64,000 bases of DNA from Nostocales cyanobacterium (GTDB taxonomy: Bacteria > Cyanobacteriota > Cyanobacteriia > Cyanobacteriales > Nostocaceae): NCBI GenBank assembly GCA_004292695.1, contig RDXV01000016.1, positions 19,067-83,066 of the forward strand, in the 5' to 3' direction. The notes under the pieces are model-generated. The model was given only the letters and a program-made list of their open reading frames with translations. It had not been told where the DNA came from and did not search any database. Below are positions 10,063 through 19,718 of the stretch, piece after piece. Numbering within the stretch: position 1 is the first letter of the stretch; each line of letters opens with the position of its first letter. The translations under genes were made by a program, and so were the position numbers.

Positions 10063-11247
10063 TCAAAAAATAGCTAATTCAGAATTAGTATGTCTATCAA
10101 TTACTGGTTTTCCTATGGGTTGATTTCCCTCCATGACATTTAGCAAATATTCACCTAATTCTTGAGCGAGTAATACTGGTACTGCATTACCAATTTGTTT
10201 ATATTTAGAACTAATAGAACCATGAAAAATCCAATCATCAGGAAAAGTTTGAATTCTGGCAGACTCGCGGACAGTTAAAGGACGGAGTTCTACAGGATGA
10301 CACATATCTGTAGCTTTTTGATGGGGACAAGTTGTAATAGTTGGTGAAGGTTTTTCCCAAGATAATCTTCTGTAAAATCCTACTTTCCCACCACCAGAAT
10401 TAAAAGCACCACCCATTGCTTCTTGTTTTAATTCTTCTGGTAAATATCGCCAGTTTTGTCCTGCTTTTAATAGTTTTAAAAACTTTAACCGATTTTCAGA
10501 ATAAGATATAAATTCTGGCCGATTATCAACCAAATCTACTAATCCATCTTTTAAAGTTCTCCATTTTGGTAAAGTTTTACCATCTTTACTATATTTAGCT
10601 AAAGGAAAAGTTACATTTTCACCATCTCTAGAACCAATGAAAACTACACGCAATCTATTTTGAGGAACTCCATAATCTGCTGCTTCTAATAGGTTGTAAA
10701 CTACGTTATAACCTAATTCTTTCATTTCTGTTAAAACAACTTGTAAAGCTGCACCAGCTATTTCATCAGCTTCTAAAGGTGGGTAATTTTTACCACGTTG
10801 GTTGATTGGCCGATGACGTAGAGAAGCAGAAAGTAAACCTCTGACATTTTCCATTAAAAAAAATCGGGGTTGTGCTTCTTTAACAACTCGGATAAAGTCC
10901 ATAAATAAACTACCGCGAGGGTCCATGACAGAACCACGTTTTCCTGCTGTACTAAATGGTTGACAAGGGGGACCACCAGTTACTAAGTCTACTTCACCTG
11001 GAAGTAAAGCACGACCTAATTCTAAAACTCTTCCACCTTCTTCTAATAATTGTTGAGAACTGACTTTTTCTATTTCTCTAGAAACAGCACTTTCTTGTAG
11101 ATAGGGACGGTTTATAGCAATAGTTTTGACTGCATCTCTATCTTTTTCGACAACGGAAACAGTTTTACATCCTGCTTTTTCTAGACCTAAATCTAAACCA
11201 TACGCACCCGTAAATAGGGATATAGAAAGAGGTTGATTATTAATCAT
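10063..11247 (-). CDS. DNA (cytosine-5)-methyltransferase
   Basis: Transfers a methyl group from SAM to C5 of cytosine in a specific DNA site. Motif I is SLFTGAYGLDLGLEKAG. Motif IV holds the catalytic cysteine in GGPPCQPFSTAGKRG (near residue 97). Motif VI is MENVRG, motif VIII QNRLRVVFIGSR and motif X QIGNAVPVLLAQELG, so all key motifs are present. Length (394 aa) is normal. The target-recognition region lies between motifs VIII and X but cannot be read by eye. No recognisable restriction enzyme is adjacent, so it is probably solitary. Solitary m5C methylases acting on CGATCG, the core of HIP1, are known in cyanobacteria; this one could be of that type (inference). A small gene starts divergently only 7 bp away. 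Confidence 0.95.
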   Translation of the reverse strand: MINNQPLSISLFTGAYGLDLGLEKAGCKTVSVVEKDRDAVKTIAINRPYLQESAVSREIEKVSSQQLLEEGGRVLELGRALLPGEVDLVTGGPPCQPFSTAGKRGSVMDPRGSLFMDFIRVVKEAQPRFFLMENVRGLLSASLRHRPINQRGKNYPPLEADEIAGAALQVVLTEMKELGYNVVYNLLEAADYGVPQNRLRVVFIGSRDGENVTFPLAKYSKDGKTLPKWRTLKDGLVDLVDNRPEFISYSENRLKFLKLLKAGQNWRYLPEELKQEAMGGAFNSGGGKVGFYRRLSWEKPSPTITTCPHQKATDMCHPVELRPLTVRESARIQTFPDDWIFHGSISSKYKQIGNAVPVLLAQELGEYLLNVMEGNQPIGKPVIDRHTNSELAIF

Positions 11248-11254
11248 ATTATTT

Positions 11255-11605
11255 ATGATGATTGATATTTACCAATATGTTTTACAATTATATAATTTGG
11301 TTAATCAAATTATCAATAGCAAAATGGAAAAAGTTTTAAAAGTGATTAATGACGTAATTACTAACCCCCCTATTCCCCATGAACCCCATAAACAATCTTT
11401 GAAAAATTGGGCAATGTATTGTTTAAGAGATAGGGGTTTTATTGTAGTTTATGCCCAAAATTATGATTTTGCGGTGGAAGTTAAAGGAGGAGGAAAACTA
11501 TATTTCAATGTCACTAATAATGCTGTGGATTTAGATGATCGTGTTAATTGGATAGTTTGGAATAGTGCAGATAAAATAGTCAGTTTGATTCCGCAAATGC
11601 TTTAA
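11255..11605 (+). CDS. Small uncharacterised protein divergent from the DNA methyltransferase
   Basis: A 116-residue protein I do not recognise. The C-terminal half reads as a small alpha/beta fold with YDFAVEVKGGGKLYFNVT. The E-V-K triplet recalls a PD-(D/E)XK active site, but the preceding Asp is too close and the match is weak. The start is 7 bp from the methylase start, so the two promoters must overlap or one must lie inside the other gene. A later Met at about 11324 would leave more room. Possible roles include a partner or regulator of the methylase; this is only inferred from position. Confidence 0.55.
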   Translation: MMIDIYQYVLQLYNLVNQIINSKMEKVLKVINDVITNPPIPHEPHKQSLKNWAMYCLRDRGFIVVYAQNYDFAVEVKGGGKLYFNVTNNAVDLDDRVNWIVWNSADKIVSLIPQML

Positions 11606-11625
11606 CTAAACTTTAACTAAATAAG

Positions 11626-11652
11626 TTGGGTTGTGCTGTCAACTCAACCCAA
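11626..11652 (+). terminator. Hairpin downstream of the small gene
   Basis: A perfect 8-bp stem TTGGGTTG/CAACCCAA with an 11-nt loop, about 20 bp after the stop codon. It lacks a strong T run, so it may act as a stabilising or attenuating hairpin. Confidence 0.5.
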
Positions 11653-11732
11653 TAATTTATTTAATTCAAATTTAATTCAAATTTAATTCAAATTTATCTC
11701 TTTGATCTTTGTGTCTGTGGATTATGAGATAA

Positions 11733-12473
11733 TTAAACTTTAGTAAATACCATAAAGTGCTGTTGTGGTAATTTATTTTTCGTTTCTTGAAAAACCAAAC
11801 CTACCGCTTGCATTTCTTTTTTCGCTTGTTTTTGTGTCATTTTATGCAAAGGTTTAATCATGATAAAGGGGTTTTCTCCTCGATATTCAATTAACACAAC
11901 TTTTCCTCCAGGTTTTAAAGATTTAACAATTTCTGTCATTACTTCTTGGGGATATGCTAATTCATGGTAAGCATCTACAAATATTGCTAAATCTATACTG
12001 TTTGCTGGTAAGTTAGGGTTGGTTTCTGTGGCTAAAATTGGTTCAACATTATTGATTTTTTTCTCTTCTTTGAAATAATCAATTATTTCTAACATTTGCG
12101 GTTGAATATCAACTGCTAAAACTTTACCCTCTGTTAATAAGGGTGCAATTAAAAAACTTAAATAACCTGTACCCGCACCAATGTCTGCAACTACATCATC
12201 TGGTTTTAAATCTAACATTGCAACTATTTGGCTGGTTTTTTCTTCTGCTTCTCTGCTTGGCCTTTCTAACCAACCTGCACCAGTATAACCCATGACATGA
12301 GCTATTTCTCGACCCATGTAGAATTTACCGATACCATCAGGACTGTGATTTTGTCGCTGTTCGTATATGGGTAATGCTACGGTGGGAAAGTTGGAGAAAG
12401 TAAGTAATATTCCCCAACTTAGCAATATGACGAGAATTAAATTATAAGTGGTTCTAAAACGCGATCGCACCAT
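11733..12473 (-). CDS. Exported class I SAM-dependent methyltransferase
   Basis: An N-terminal hydrophobic segment (about residues 12-33) ending near ALP looks like a signal peptide or anchor. It is followed by a Rossmann methyltransferase fold. Motif I is VADIGAGTGYLSFLIAP and motif II is KVLAVDIQPQML. Substrate unknown; proteins of this type occur widely in cyanobacteria. The first 37 bp overlap the 3' end of the upstream phosphoesterase gene on the same strand, and a HIP1 site lies in the overlap. The two genes are probably co-transcribed. Confidence 0.82.
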   Translation of the reverse strand: MVRSRFRTTYNLILVILLSWGILLTFSNFPTVALPIYEQRQNHSPDGIGKFYMGREIAHVMGYTGAGWLERPSREAEEKTSQIVAMLDLKPDDVVADIGAGTGYLSFLIAPLLTEGKVLAVDIQPQMLEIIDYFKEEKKINNVEPILATETNPNLPANSIDLAIFVDAYHELAYPQEVMTEIVKSLKPGGKVVLIEYRGENPFIMIKPLHKMTQKQAKKEMQAVGLVFQETKNKLPQQHFMVFTKV

Positions 12474-13990
12474 TTTTCCTGTTGATATTCTGTGACTAGG
12501 GGTGTAATTACAAACTTAGCAGGATATCCCGCTTTTACATCCACTCGTACACAGGAATAGGGTTTGATTTTCTCAGCACCATAACCACTACGTCCTACAT
12601 ATAACAGTGAGTCAGCGACTTTACAAGTCTCACCATTCAAGGTTTCCATTAATTCTGTTCCTTCTTTCCGTTGTCTGCGGGGACGGCGGCCACTACCACC
12701 ACAAACTATATAATGAATATTACTGTCAGCATATCCCGTATCTGCTGTCTGTAAATGTTCTAAGCAATGTGCATGACCACTAAAAACTACATCTACTAAG
12801 GGTCTACCTTCGGTAATATTACCAACTTCAGCGGCGACTTGTTCAAATACTGACCGTAAACGATGACGCACTGCTAGGGTTTGTCCTTGATTCCACTTTG
12901 TAGCTTCTGTAACATAGGGTGGATGATGGAAAAATATTACCCTTCCTCGAACATCAGAATTTTGCCAAGATGCAATTAACCGACTTCGCAACCATTCCAG
13001 TTGTTCAAAATCTACATCTGCATTGGTGTGGGTTTCTAGTTGTTTTTGAATATCAATTTTAACTTCGTTAATTTGGTCTAATTTACCACCTAAATCTGCT
13101 AATTGTTCGGAATCTTCTGGATTTTCTGAGTTGAGTTTTTCGCATTCTGCTAATATTTTCAACTCCTCTTGTTCTAAGTTTTGATTTTGTTTTAATAACT
13201 CCCGACGTATATTTACAGCGTCTTTTTCTGGTAGGGGTTCTGGGTTATTAAAAGTGTTAGAATCTAAGGCAAAAAAGTCAATGCCTCCATAATTAAAGCT
13301 ATAATAACGATTAGGTAAACGGGTAAATTGTCCCGGTTGGTAACGCAAACATAAACCTGTGTTACTTTTACCTGTGTAATATTTATCTAAATGTTCTCCT
13401 AAATTTTGGGGAGAAATTGCCGCTAAATAATCAATAAATGCTTTTGTATAAGCGTCTCCTTGATTTGAACCATGCCAACCAATCTCTATATCTTTGTAAC
13501 GTAACATTCGCCGTAAAGGTAAAGTTGAACCTGTAATTAAACGATACAACCAGGGAACATCATAATAATCATGATTACCTAAAACTGGCAGAATTGGTAA
13601 CTTAAATACCATCTGATCATAAGGGATATTTTGCGGGTTTTCTCCACCTACTAAACATTCCCGATAAGGTTCAATAAAATTAGTCGGATAATATTCACGA
13701 GAACCAACTACATAAATTACGTCACCTGTATGTAAAATAAAACGACAATCTTCACTATGATTTAACATCATTTCTGCAACTTGGCGTTGAGGATGAGAAC
13801 CATAATGAGATTTAGTTCCCGAATCACCAATTACCATAAATGAAAATTGAGAATTTGCCTGTTGACCATCATCTAAAATTAGGGAAGTTTGGTCAATTCC
13901 TCGCTGTTGAATATGTGGATGCTGCCACCGCACCCGCTGTTTCATTTTTTGAATTTTAATCGGAACTGAGGGTTCAGAAATTAATCGCAT
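12437..13990 (-). CDS. Calcineurin-like metallophosphoesterase
   Basis: A 517-residue two-metal phosphoesterase. The metal-binding motifs appear in order: MVIGDSG (D), LHTGDVIY (GD), LGNHDYYD (GNHD), IFFHHPPY (H) and FSGHAHCLEH (GHXH). A charged helical insertion (about residues 260-315, rich in E, N and L) separates the halves. No signal peptide is seen, so it should be cytoplasmic. The substrate cannot be told; purple acid phosphatase-like or cyclic nucleotide esterase activity are both possible. Its end overlaps the methyltransferase gene by 37 bp. Confidence 0.88.
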   Translation of the reverse strand: MRLISEPSVPIKIQKMKQRVRWQHPHIQQRGIDQTSLILDDGQQANSQFSFMVIGDSGTKSHYGSHPQRQVAEMMLNHSEDCRFILHTGDVIYVVGSREYYPTNFIEPYRECLVGGENPQNIPYDQMVFKLPILPVLGNHDYYDVPWLYRLITGSTLPLRRMLRYKDIEIGWHGSNQGDAYTKAFIDYLAAISPQNLGEHLDKYYTGKSNTGLCLRYQPGQFTRLPNRYYSFNYGGIDFFALDSNTFNNPEPLPEKDAVNIRRELLKQNQNLEQEELKILAECEKLNSENPEDSEQLADLGGKLDQINEVKIDIQKQLETHTNADVDFEQLEWLRSRLIASWQNSDVRGRVIFFHHPPYVTEATKWNQGQTLAVRHRLRSVFEQVAAEVGNITEGRPLVDVVFSGHAHCLEHLQTADTGYADSNIHYIVCGGSGRRPRRQRKEGTELMETLNGETCKVADSLLYVGRSGYGAEKIKPYSCVRVDVKAGYPAKFVITPLVTEYQQEKWCDRVLEPLII

Positions 13991-14386
13991 ATCTGAAATA
14001 AGTAAACAACTGATTTTATTTTAAACGAGTTTAGAAATAGACTATTATAAAAGATTATATTTAGGTTGATAAATTACAGATGTTTAAAATCATAATTTAT
14101 CACTAATTCTACTATTATATACATTTTTAGAGGTATTTTAGAGGTTTTTTTTAGATAAATATTTGGTATTAATTTTGATTATTTCATCAGTTTTTGTAAA
14201 TTATCAAAGTAAGATTATTAGCAATTTGGTATAATTTTTACTCAAACTAATGATTAAATAAGTTTTTTTGCTGGGTCTAATGTTATCACGTCATCTTCTT
14301 AATACTCAGTTAAGTGTTTTTTTTAGTTGGGTTTCGTTCCATGCTTCGCAACGCGAACAACCCAACCTACATGATTTAATTTTATT
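13991..14386. other. Intergenic region with a dispersed repeat
   Basis: A 396-bp AT-rich gap (T-rich near 14100-14260) between two genes on the minus strand. The only structured part is the GTTGGGTT dispersed repeat at 14326-14380. No convincing gene is present. Confidence 0.6.
14326..14380 (+). repeat. Dispersed palindromic repeat (GTTGGGTT...AACCCAAC), copy 1
   Basis: Begins GTTGGGTTTCGTTCC, has GCTTCGCA in the centre, and ends AACAACCCAACCTACATGAT. The ends are inverted repeats of each other. A clearly related copy lies inverted at 23652-23720. Confidence 0.7.
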
Positions 14387-15622
14387 TTATTTATTGTTAA
14401 CTAATTGAATTACTCCCCATTCTCCATTTGTTAACCAGTTGGGATCTAATGTTGCTAATTCGGTTAAAGTTTCTGCTTTTAAACCTGCGGCAACTTCTGA
14501 TTTTAAGGTACGTAAAGCTACCATTGGTGCTGGTAAATAAGTGACTATATCTGCTAATTTTGTAGTATAATCCCAGTGTAAATCACCTAATAAACGCCGA
14601 TAATTAGCATCACCTTTAACAATAATTAAATTAGATTTTGCTAATTCATCATGTAATGATGGGGGAAGTTGCCAAAATGGTAAGGGTGATGTCCAAAAAT
14701 AATCTTCTTTTAACAGTAATTTACCAGTTTCTAAATTTTCACTGAGTCTTTTACTAAATGATTTTACATCAGGATGGCTACCTGCTGCTAAAAATTCTTG
14801 GGTATATTGAACATCTTTAATCATTGCATCAGATACAAAGGTAGGATGGGGTTTCAGATGTAAAATAACTTGGTTAGCAAAACCACTATCTAGGAGAAAA
14901 TTAACTAAACACAAATCACAAATTAACTCAAAACCGGCATTATCAACAATGATATCAATGCGGTTATTGTCTGATTTAGTTAATAATTTAGTAACAGCGA
15001 AACTATCATCAACAAGAATATTACTCAGTCTTTTTTCAATATCAAAATTACTTCTGTTATCTGCAAATGCTGACCATAAACTTAAATCTACTCGATTTCC
15101 CCATAATGAAAAATACAACAATGCAATTAATGAAGATTTGTTAGGTTTACTTTGTTGTTGCGATTCTTTTAACCATTTTTCTACTTGGGTACAGAGATAT
15201 ATAATTGCATCTATGGCTATTTCTAAACCTTGCTCTTTTTGTGATATAAATGGGTCTAAATTTTGGTATTTTCCTGGGATAAAGTAATTGGTAATGTTGA
15301 GAATGAGACGATAAAAATAAGTTTCTGCTACAAACCAAGGTATATCTATCCACCGTTGATTTAGATAAGGTTTTATATATTGATGCCAATTTTCAATGTC
15401 TATTCCATGATCCGGTTTTAAAGGTTGTAAATATCCAGTTTTTAAGTCTGTTGCTAATTGCTCTAAACTTTGGTTAATTTCCTGATCAAAGTTATTTTCT
15501 TTGATGACACGACGAGCGATATCTGGCATTCTTGTAGTTACTGTATATTCAGTAAATGAGCCTATTTCAGAACCTAGCAATGGTGAGGGTAATGTAATTT
15601 TAGGAAGTTGATTTTTATGCAC
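14387..15622 (-). CDS. DUF89 / ARMT1-like metal-dependent phosphatase
   Basis: Damage-control phosphatase family (DUF89), which hydrolyses harmful or surplus phosphometabolites. Diagnostic motifs are DNAGFELICDLCLVNFLL (metal-binding Asp-Asn), KGDANYRRLLGD, and the C-terminal RTLKSEVAAGL. At 411 residues it is a normal member of the eukaryote/cyanobacteria ARMT1-like subgroup. The start is GTG (15620-15622); there is no in-frame ATG near it. It is transcribed away from the glutamine synthetase-like gene. The actual substrate is not shown by the sequence. Confidence 0.9.
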   Translation of the reverse strand: MHKNQLPKITLPSPLLGSEIGSFTEYTVTTRMPDIARRVIKENNFDQEINQSLEQLATDLKTGYLQPLKPDHGIDIENWHQYIKPYLNQRWIDIPWFVAETYFYRLILNITNYFIPGKYQNLDPFISQKEQGLEIAIDAIIYLCTQVEKWLKESQQQSKPNKSSLIALLYFSLWGNRVDLSLWSAFADNRSNFDIEKRLSNILVDDSFAVTKLLTKSDNNRIDIIVDNAGFELICDLCLVNFLLDSGFANQVILHLKPHPTFVSDAMIKDVQYTQEFLAAGSHPDVKSFSKRLSENLETGKLLLKEDYFWTSPLPFWQLPPSLHDELAKSNLIIVKGDANYRRLLGDLHWDYTTKLADIVTYLPAPMVALRTLKSEVAAGLKAETLTELATLDPNWLTNGEWGVIQLVNNK

Positions 15623-15827
15623 TGGAAATTTGTTATGTATTTTATTTTTCTTGATTATTATATCTTTTTTTGGGTTATCTATTAATCAATTTGAAAATTG
15701 TAAATTCAAGTATTATCTGTTTACAAATTTTTATAAAAAATAGTTAAATATTTCAGCTATAATTCTTAAATGATTGATATTAGCTGTAGGATAAACATAT
15801 TTCCATTTTTAGTAAAAAAGAAAATAA

Positions 15828-17183
15828 ATGAAAATGAATGAGAATAAATTATTTAAAAAACTCAACAAATCTCTTCAGCAACAAAGTATAAAATTTGTGA
15901 GGTTTATGTGGTGTGATAATGCTAACATTATCCGGGCAAAAGCTGTACACCATCAAATGCTTACCCATTATTGGCGTGACGGTGTTGGTATATCCCCAGG
16001 ATTACAGGCACTCCCTGTAATGTATGATGCAGTGATGGCTAATTCTGGACTGACTCCAGTGGGAGATGTCCGCTTAATTCCCGATTGGCAAACTTTAACT
16101 CCTTTGCCATACACACCTACTCATAGCCGTGTATTTACAAATATGACTATGGGTGGTAAACCTTGGAATTTGTGTCCTCGCGGTTTTTTGTTGAGGATGA
16201 TAGAGGAAGCGAAAAAGGAGGGTTTAGAAATTCGGGCAGCTTTTGAAAATGAGTTTTATTTATTACAAAAAGATGGTGAGTGTGTAGTAGGTGCGGATGC
16301 TACTAATTTCGCGGCAACTGCTTCTATGGATGATCACGTAGAGGTAATTAATGATATTGTAGATGCCTTAATTAATCAGGAAATACCCGTAGAACAATAT
16401 TATCCTGAATCGGGTCCAGGACAACAGGAAATTTCTATGCGGTATACCGGCGCTTTAAATGCTGCGGACTGGCAAATTATATTTAGGGAAACAGTACGGG
16501 CGATCGCCAATCGTCATTATTTAACAGCTTCTTTTTTACCTAAAATTTTTGCGGAAACTGCTGGTAATGGTTGTCACTTACATTTAAGTTTGTGGCGGTT
16601 TGGAAATAATGTAACTCCTGATTTTCAAGGTGTATGCGGTGTCTCTACAGTTGCCAGATCATTTATTGCAGGTATTTTACATCACTTACCAGCATTAATG
16701 GCAATTACTACTCCTAGTCCTAATTCTTACCGTCGTATCCGTCCACATTTTTGGAGTGGTGCGTTTTCCTGTTGGGGTTTGGATAACAAAGAAGCACCAG
16801 TGAGGGTGATCAGTAGTTCTCATGGTGAGGGTTCTAGCAACTTTGAGTTAAAGACAGTTGATGCAAGTGCAAATCCTTATTTGGCTTTAGGTGCAGTCAT
16901 AGCCGCAGGATTAGATGGTATCAGAAATAACTTAGAACCTACTGCCCCAATTGATCAAGATCCGGGACTTTTATCATTAGATGAAAGAGTGAGTAAAGGT
17001 ATAATTCCTCTACCAGAAAATTTAGGTGAGGCGATCGCACATTTGCAAAAAGACGATATTCTATTAACAGCATTAACACCAGAATTATCACAGGCATTTT
17101 TAGCAGTGCGTCAAGCAGAATGGGAAGCAATGAAAGATTGGGAATTAGAGGACGAAGTTAAATTATTATTAGAAAGATATTAA
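15828..17183 (+). CDS. Glutamine synthetase-like (GlnA family) ATP-dependent ligase
   Basis: A 451-residue member of the glutamine synthetase fold, but not the canonical GlnA. It has the N-terminal beta-grasp region (VRFMWCDNANIIRAKAV), metal-binding ENEFYLL, ESGPGQQEISM, NGCHLHLSLW, and the C-terminal SSSHGEGSSNFELKTVDASANPYLALG with the residues that bind ATP and glutamate. Such paralogues often join glutamate to amines other than ammonia. The next gene, 12 bp away, encodes an amidohydrolase. In fungal FluG and plant NodGS these two domains are fused, so the pair should act together. A second Met lies two codons in. Confidence 0.9.
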   Translation: MKMNENKLFKKLNKSLQQQSIKFVRFMWCDNANIIRAKAVHHQMLTHYWRDGVGISPGLQALPVMYDAVMANSGLTPVGDVRLIPDWQTLTPLPYTPTHSRVFTNMTMGGKPWNLCPRGFLLRMIEEAKKEGLEIRAAFENEFYLLQKDGECVVGADATNFAATASMDDHVEVINDIVDALINQEIPVEQYYPESGPGQQEISMRYTGALNAADWQIIFRETVRAIANRHYLTASFLPKIFAETAGNGCHLHLSLWRFGNNVTPDFQGVCGVSTVARSFIAGILHHLPALMAITTPSPNSYRRIRPHFWSGAFSCWGLDNKEAPVRVISSSHGEGSSNFELKTVDASANPYLALGAVIAAGLDGIRNNLEPTAPIDQDPGLLSLDERVSKGIIPLPENLGEAIAHLQKDDILLTALTPELSQAFLAVRQAEWEAMKDWELEDEVKLLLERY

Positions 17184-17195
17184 GAATCAAAAGCT

Positions 17196-18356
17196 ATGAA
17201 CCTATCAGAAATTCCCCTCATTGAACAACACGCACATAACATTTTAAAGGCAGAAGTAGCCGCAAATTATCCTTTTGCAGCCGCTTTTACAGAAGGTTAT
17301 GATCCAGAAATAATTAATTATCATGCCAAACATACATTATTTTACCGTCGCAGTATCCGCGAAATTGCCACATTATTAAACTGCGAACCGGAAGAAACAG
17401 CAATTCTAGAACAGCGGCAAAATTTAGGACTAGAAAAACTAACTAAACTTTATTTTGATGCTGCGAATTTGGAAGCCATTTATTTAGATGATGGACTCAC
17501 ACCAAATAATATTTTACCTATTTCCTGGCATCAACAATTTACGACAGTAAAAAGAATTTTACGTTTAGAATTATTAGCGGAAAAACTCATTTCTGAAATT
17601 GATGATTTTCACACTTTTGTAAATGCTTTTATCCAAGAAATTGATCCACCATCTCCTGATATTGTCGCCTTCAAAAGCATAGCTTGTTATCGTACAGGTT
17701 TAAATATTAACCCTGTTGCTCCTGCGGTTGCTGCTGTACATTTTTATGATTTAAAACAACAACAGAAAAGACAAAAAATCAACCAACCTTTACGATTAAC
17801 TGATAAACATATTATAGATTTTATCTTACAACAGGCTTTAATGATTGCTGCTAAATATCAAATTCCTGTACAATTACACACAGGTTTAGGTGATCCAGAC
17901 TTAGATTTAAGATTAGCAAATCCTTTAAATCTCCGCTATCTTTTAGAATGTCCCCAATATAAAAATGCTCCTTTAGTTTTACTCCATGCTTCCTATCCTT
18001 ATATGCGAGAAGCTGGTTATTTAGCTTCCATGTATCCCCAAGTTTATCTAGATTTTGGTTTAGCAGTTCCTTTTTTAAGTGTGGCAGGAATGCGAAATAC
18101 AATTACACAACTTTTAGAATTAATTCCTACTACTAAATTAATGTATTCTTCTGATGCTCATTCTATTCCTGAATTATATTATTTAGGCGCGAAATGGGGT
18201 CGTCAGTTGTTAGGTGAAGTTTTAGAAGCAGCAATTAAAGATACGGATATTAATACAAAGGAAGCTGAAGAAATAGCAGTGGCAATTTTAAGAGGTAATG
18301 CTTTAAATTTATATGGAAAAAGGGTGAGCATATCACCCCATACCCCCCTTAATTAA
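17196..18356 (+). CDS. Amidohydrolase (FluG/NodGS N-terminal type)
   Basis: A 386-residue metal-dependent amidohydrolase of the amidohydrolase-2 barrel type. EQHAHNIL near the start supplies the paired metal-binding histidines. VQLHTGLGDPDLDL and LLHASYPYMREAGYLA supply further His ligands. LMYSSDAHSIPELYYLGA carries the conserved barrel-end Asp. It follows the glutamine synthetase-like gene by 12 bp in an operon. This is the split equivalent of FluG/NodGS fusion proteins in reversed order. It may hydrolyse the amide that its partner makes, or a related gamma-glutamyl compound (inference). Confidence 0.88.
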   Translation: MNLSEIPLIEQHAHNILKAEVAANYPFAAAFTEGYDPEIINYHAKHTLFYRRSIREIATLLNCEPEETAILEQRQNLGLEKLTKLYFDAANLEAIYLDDGLTPNNILPISWHQQFTTVKRILRLELLAEKLISEIDDFHTFVNAFIQEIDPPSPDIVAFKSIACYRTGLNINPVAPAVAAVHFYDLKQQQKRQKINQPLRLTDKHIIDFILQQALMIAAKYQIPVQLHTGLGDPDLDLRLANPLNLRYLLECPQYKNAPLVLLHASYPYMREAGYLASMYPQVYLDFGLAVPFLSVAGMRNTITQLLELIPTTKLMYSSDAHSIPELYYLGAKWGRQLLGEVLEAAIKDTDINTKEAEEIAVAILRGNALNLYGKRVSISPHTPLN

Positions 18357-18379
18357 GGGTAATAAATTAATAAAAATCC

Positions 18380-19150
18380 TTAAATTCCTGCTCCGTCAAA
18401 AAATTCCTGTATTGCCTTATCTCTGATATTACAAGCAGGTGCGGGTTTGATAATTTTTTCTTCTTCTGTGAAGAAATTACCCACACTTACTAATACAGGA
18501 GTTTTGACATTTTCACGGGTTTCTTGAAGTTCCTGTAGTTGTTCTTCTAGTGCTTCAATTCTATTAACTAAACTACGAATTACTTGGGCTTCTGAGTCTG
18601 GTAAATTGTTGTGTTCCAAGGGTGAAACTTTGACACCTGAACGGTAAACAATACGTCCTGGTATCCCCACAACGGTACAGTCCGAGGGAACATCTCTCAA
18701 AACCACTGAACCAGCACCAATGCGGACGTTATTACCAATTTGAATATTACCTAAAACTTTTGCACCCGCACCCACAACCACATTTTCACCGATGGTAGGG
18801 TGACGTTTGCCACTTTCTTTACCTGTACCACCCAGGGTAACACCTTGGTAAATTAAGGCATAGTCGCCAATAATGGCGGTTTCACCAATGACTACCCCCA
18901 TACCATGATCAATAAATACTCCTTCACCGATGACAGCGCCAGGGTGAATTTCTATACCAGTTAAAAATCTGGCAATGTGAGAAATAAATCGAGGTATAAA
19001 GGGAATGCCGATAGCACGCAGCCCATGTGCTACCCGGTGGAACATTAAAGCCTGTAAACCAGGATAGCAAAATAAGACTTCTAACCAATTTCGGGCTGCT
19101 GGGTCACGTTCAAAGATGATGCGAAAGTCGGCACGCAATTTAAAGAACAT
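18380..19150 (-). CDS. cysE: Serine O-acetyltransferase
   Basis: Makes O-acetylserine from serine and acetyl-CoA, the first step of cysteine synthesis. I chose the ATG at 19150, since the protein then begins [20 protein letters not shown] as in the family and has AAGGAT about 8 bp upstream. A TTG eight codons earlier is the alternative. The left-handed beta-helix is seen as hexapeptide repeats ([50 protein letters not shown]). The substrate and CoA residues DHG and GKRHP are intact. A C-terminal tail of about 80 residues extends beyond the catalytic core, as in other cyanobacterial CysE. The final 24 bp separate it from the amidohydrolase gene (convergent). Confidence 0.95.
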   Translation of the reverse strand: MFFKLRADFRIIFERDPAARNWLEVLFCYPGLQALMFHRVAHGLRAIGIPFIPRFISHIARFLTGIEIHPGAVIGEGVFIDHGMGVVIGETAIIGDYALIYQGVTLGGTGKESGKRHPTIGENVVVGAGAKVLGNIQIGNNVRIGAGSVVLRDVPSDCTVVGIPGRIVYRSGVKVSPLEHNNLPDSEAQVIRSLVNRIEALEEQLQELQETRENVKTPVLVSVGNFFTEEEKIIKPAPACNIRDKAIQEFFDGAGI

Positions 19151-19214
19151 GGATATAGTATCCTTGGACAGCAAAGCAAGCTACTTTCATATTTTATCGT
19201 GATTTGGTCAATAG

Positions 19215-19718
19215 TTAATCTTCTGCAATTTTTAGGGTGTAGTTGAATTTGTCTCTAGGGTTAAATGTACCTATCCAAATTTTATATTTACCTTTTTTCC
19301 ATTGGCGATCGCTAACGCTAGCATCTTTACTTCTACCTGTGTCATCTCCACAGCGAATTATCTGATCATCTGGACCTTGTATAAATAAGGTTGTGTCTTT
19401 ATTCCCGCTGTTAATTGCGACTGTTAATTTGTTAAAGTCTTGCTCTAATATCATGATGTGATCTGGGTTAGGATCACCAAAACCAATACAAACTTTTTTA
19501 TTTTTGTCCCGGTTACTGATAGCTGATAAGGAGTAAGTACCTCCTGTGTAACCTGTTGCTGTTGCTGTTTCTGGTTTAAAACCAGGAGTTAATGTCAAAG
19601 TGCCAAAATTTGCTTTCTGTGCAGCAACCGGTGTAGTGATCATGGAGGCGATCGCCGCTAACAGTAAACCATACCGAATTTGAGGCCACAGAGGACGAGT
19701 TTTGCTTTTCATAGCCAT
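19215..19718 (-). CDS. Exported conserved protein of unknown function
   Basis: A signal peptide (about residues 1-33, KTRPLWPQIRYGLLLAAIAS then TTPVAAQ) is followed by a beta-rich domain of about 130 residues. CIGFGDPNPDHIMIL and LFIQGPDDQIIRCGDD recall the bacterial pre-peptidase C-terminal (PPC-like) beta-sandwich. Two cysteines lie about 50 residues apart. It should be periplasmic or secreted. Another ATG two codons downstream is possible. Function is unknown. Confidence 0.75.
   Translation of the reverse strand: MAMKSKTRPLWPQIRYGLLLAAIASMITTPVAAQKANFGTLTLTPGFKPETATATGYTGGTYSLSAISNRDKNKKVCIGFGDPNPDHIMILEQDFNKLTVAINSGNKDTTLFIQGPDDQIIRCGDDTGRSKDASVSDRQWKKGKYKIWIGTFNPRDKFNYTLKIAED

Noticed and set aside
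11255..11605. The gene beside the DNA methylase as a cognate restriction enzyme
   Set aside because: The possible D...EVK motif is too tightly spaced and the protein is short, so I do not call it a nuclease.
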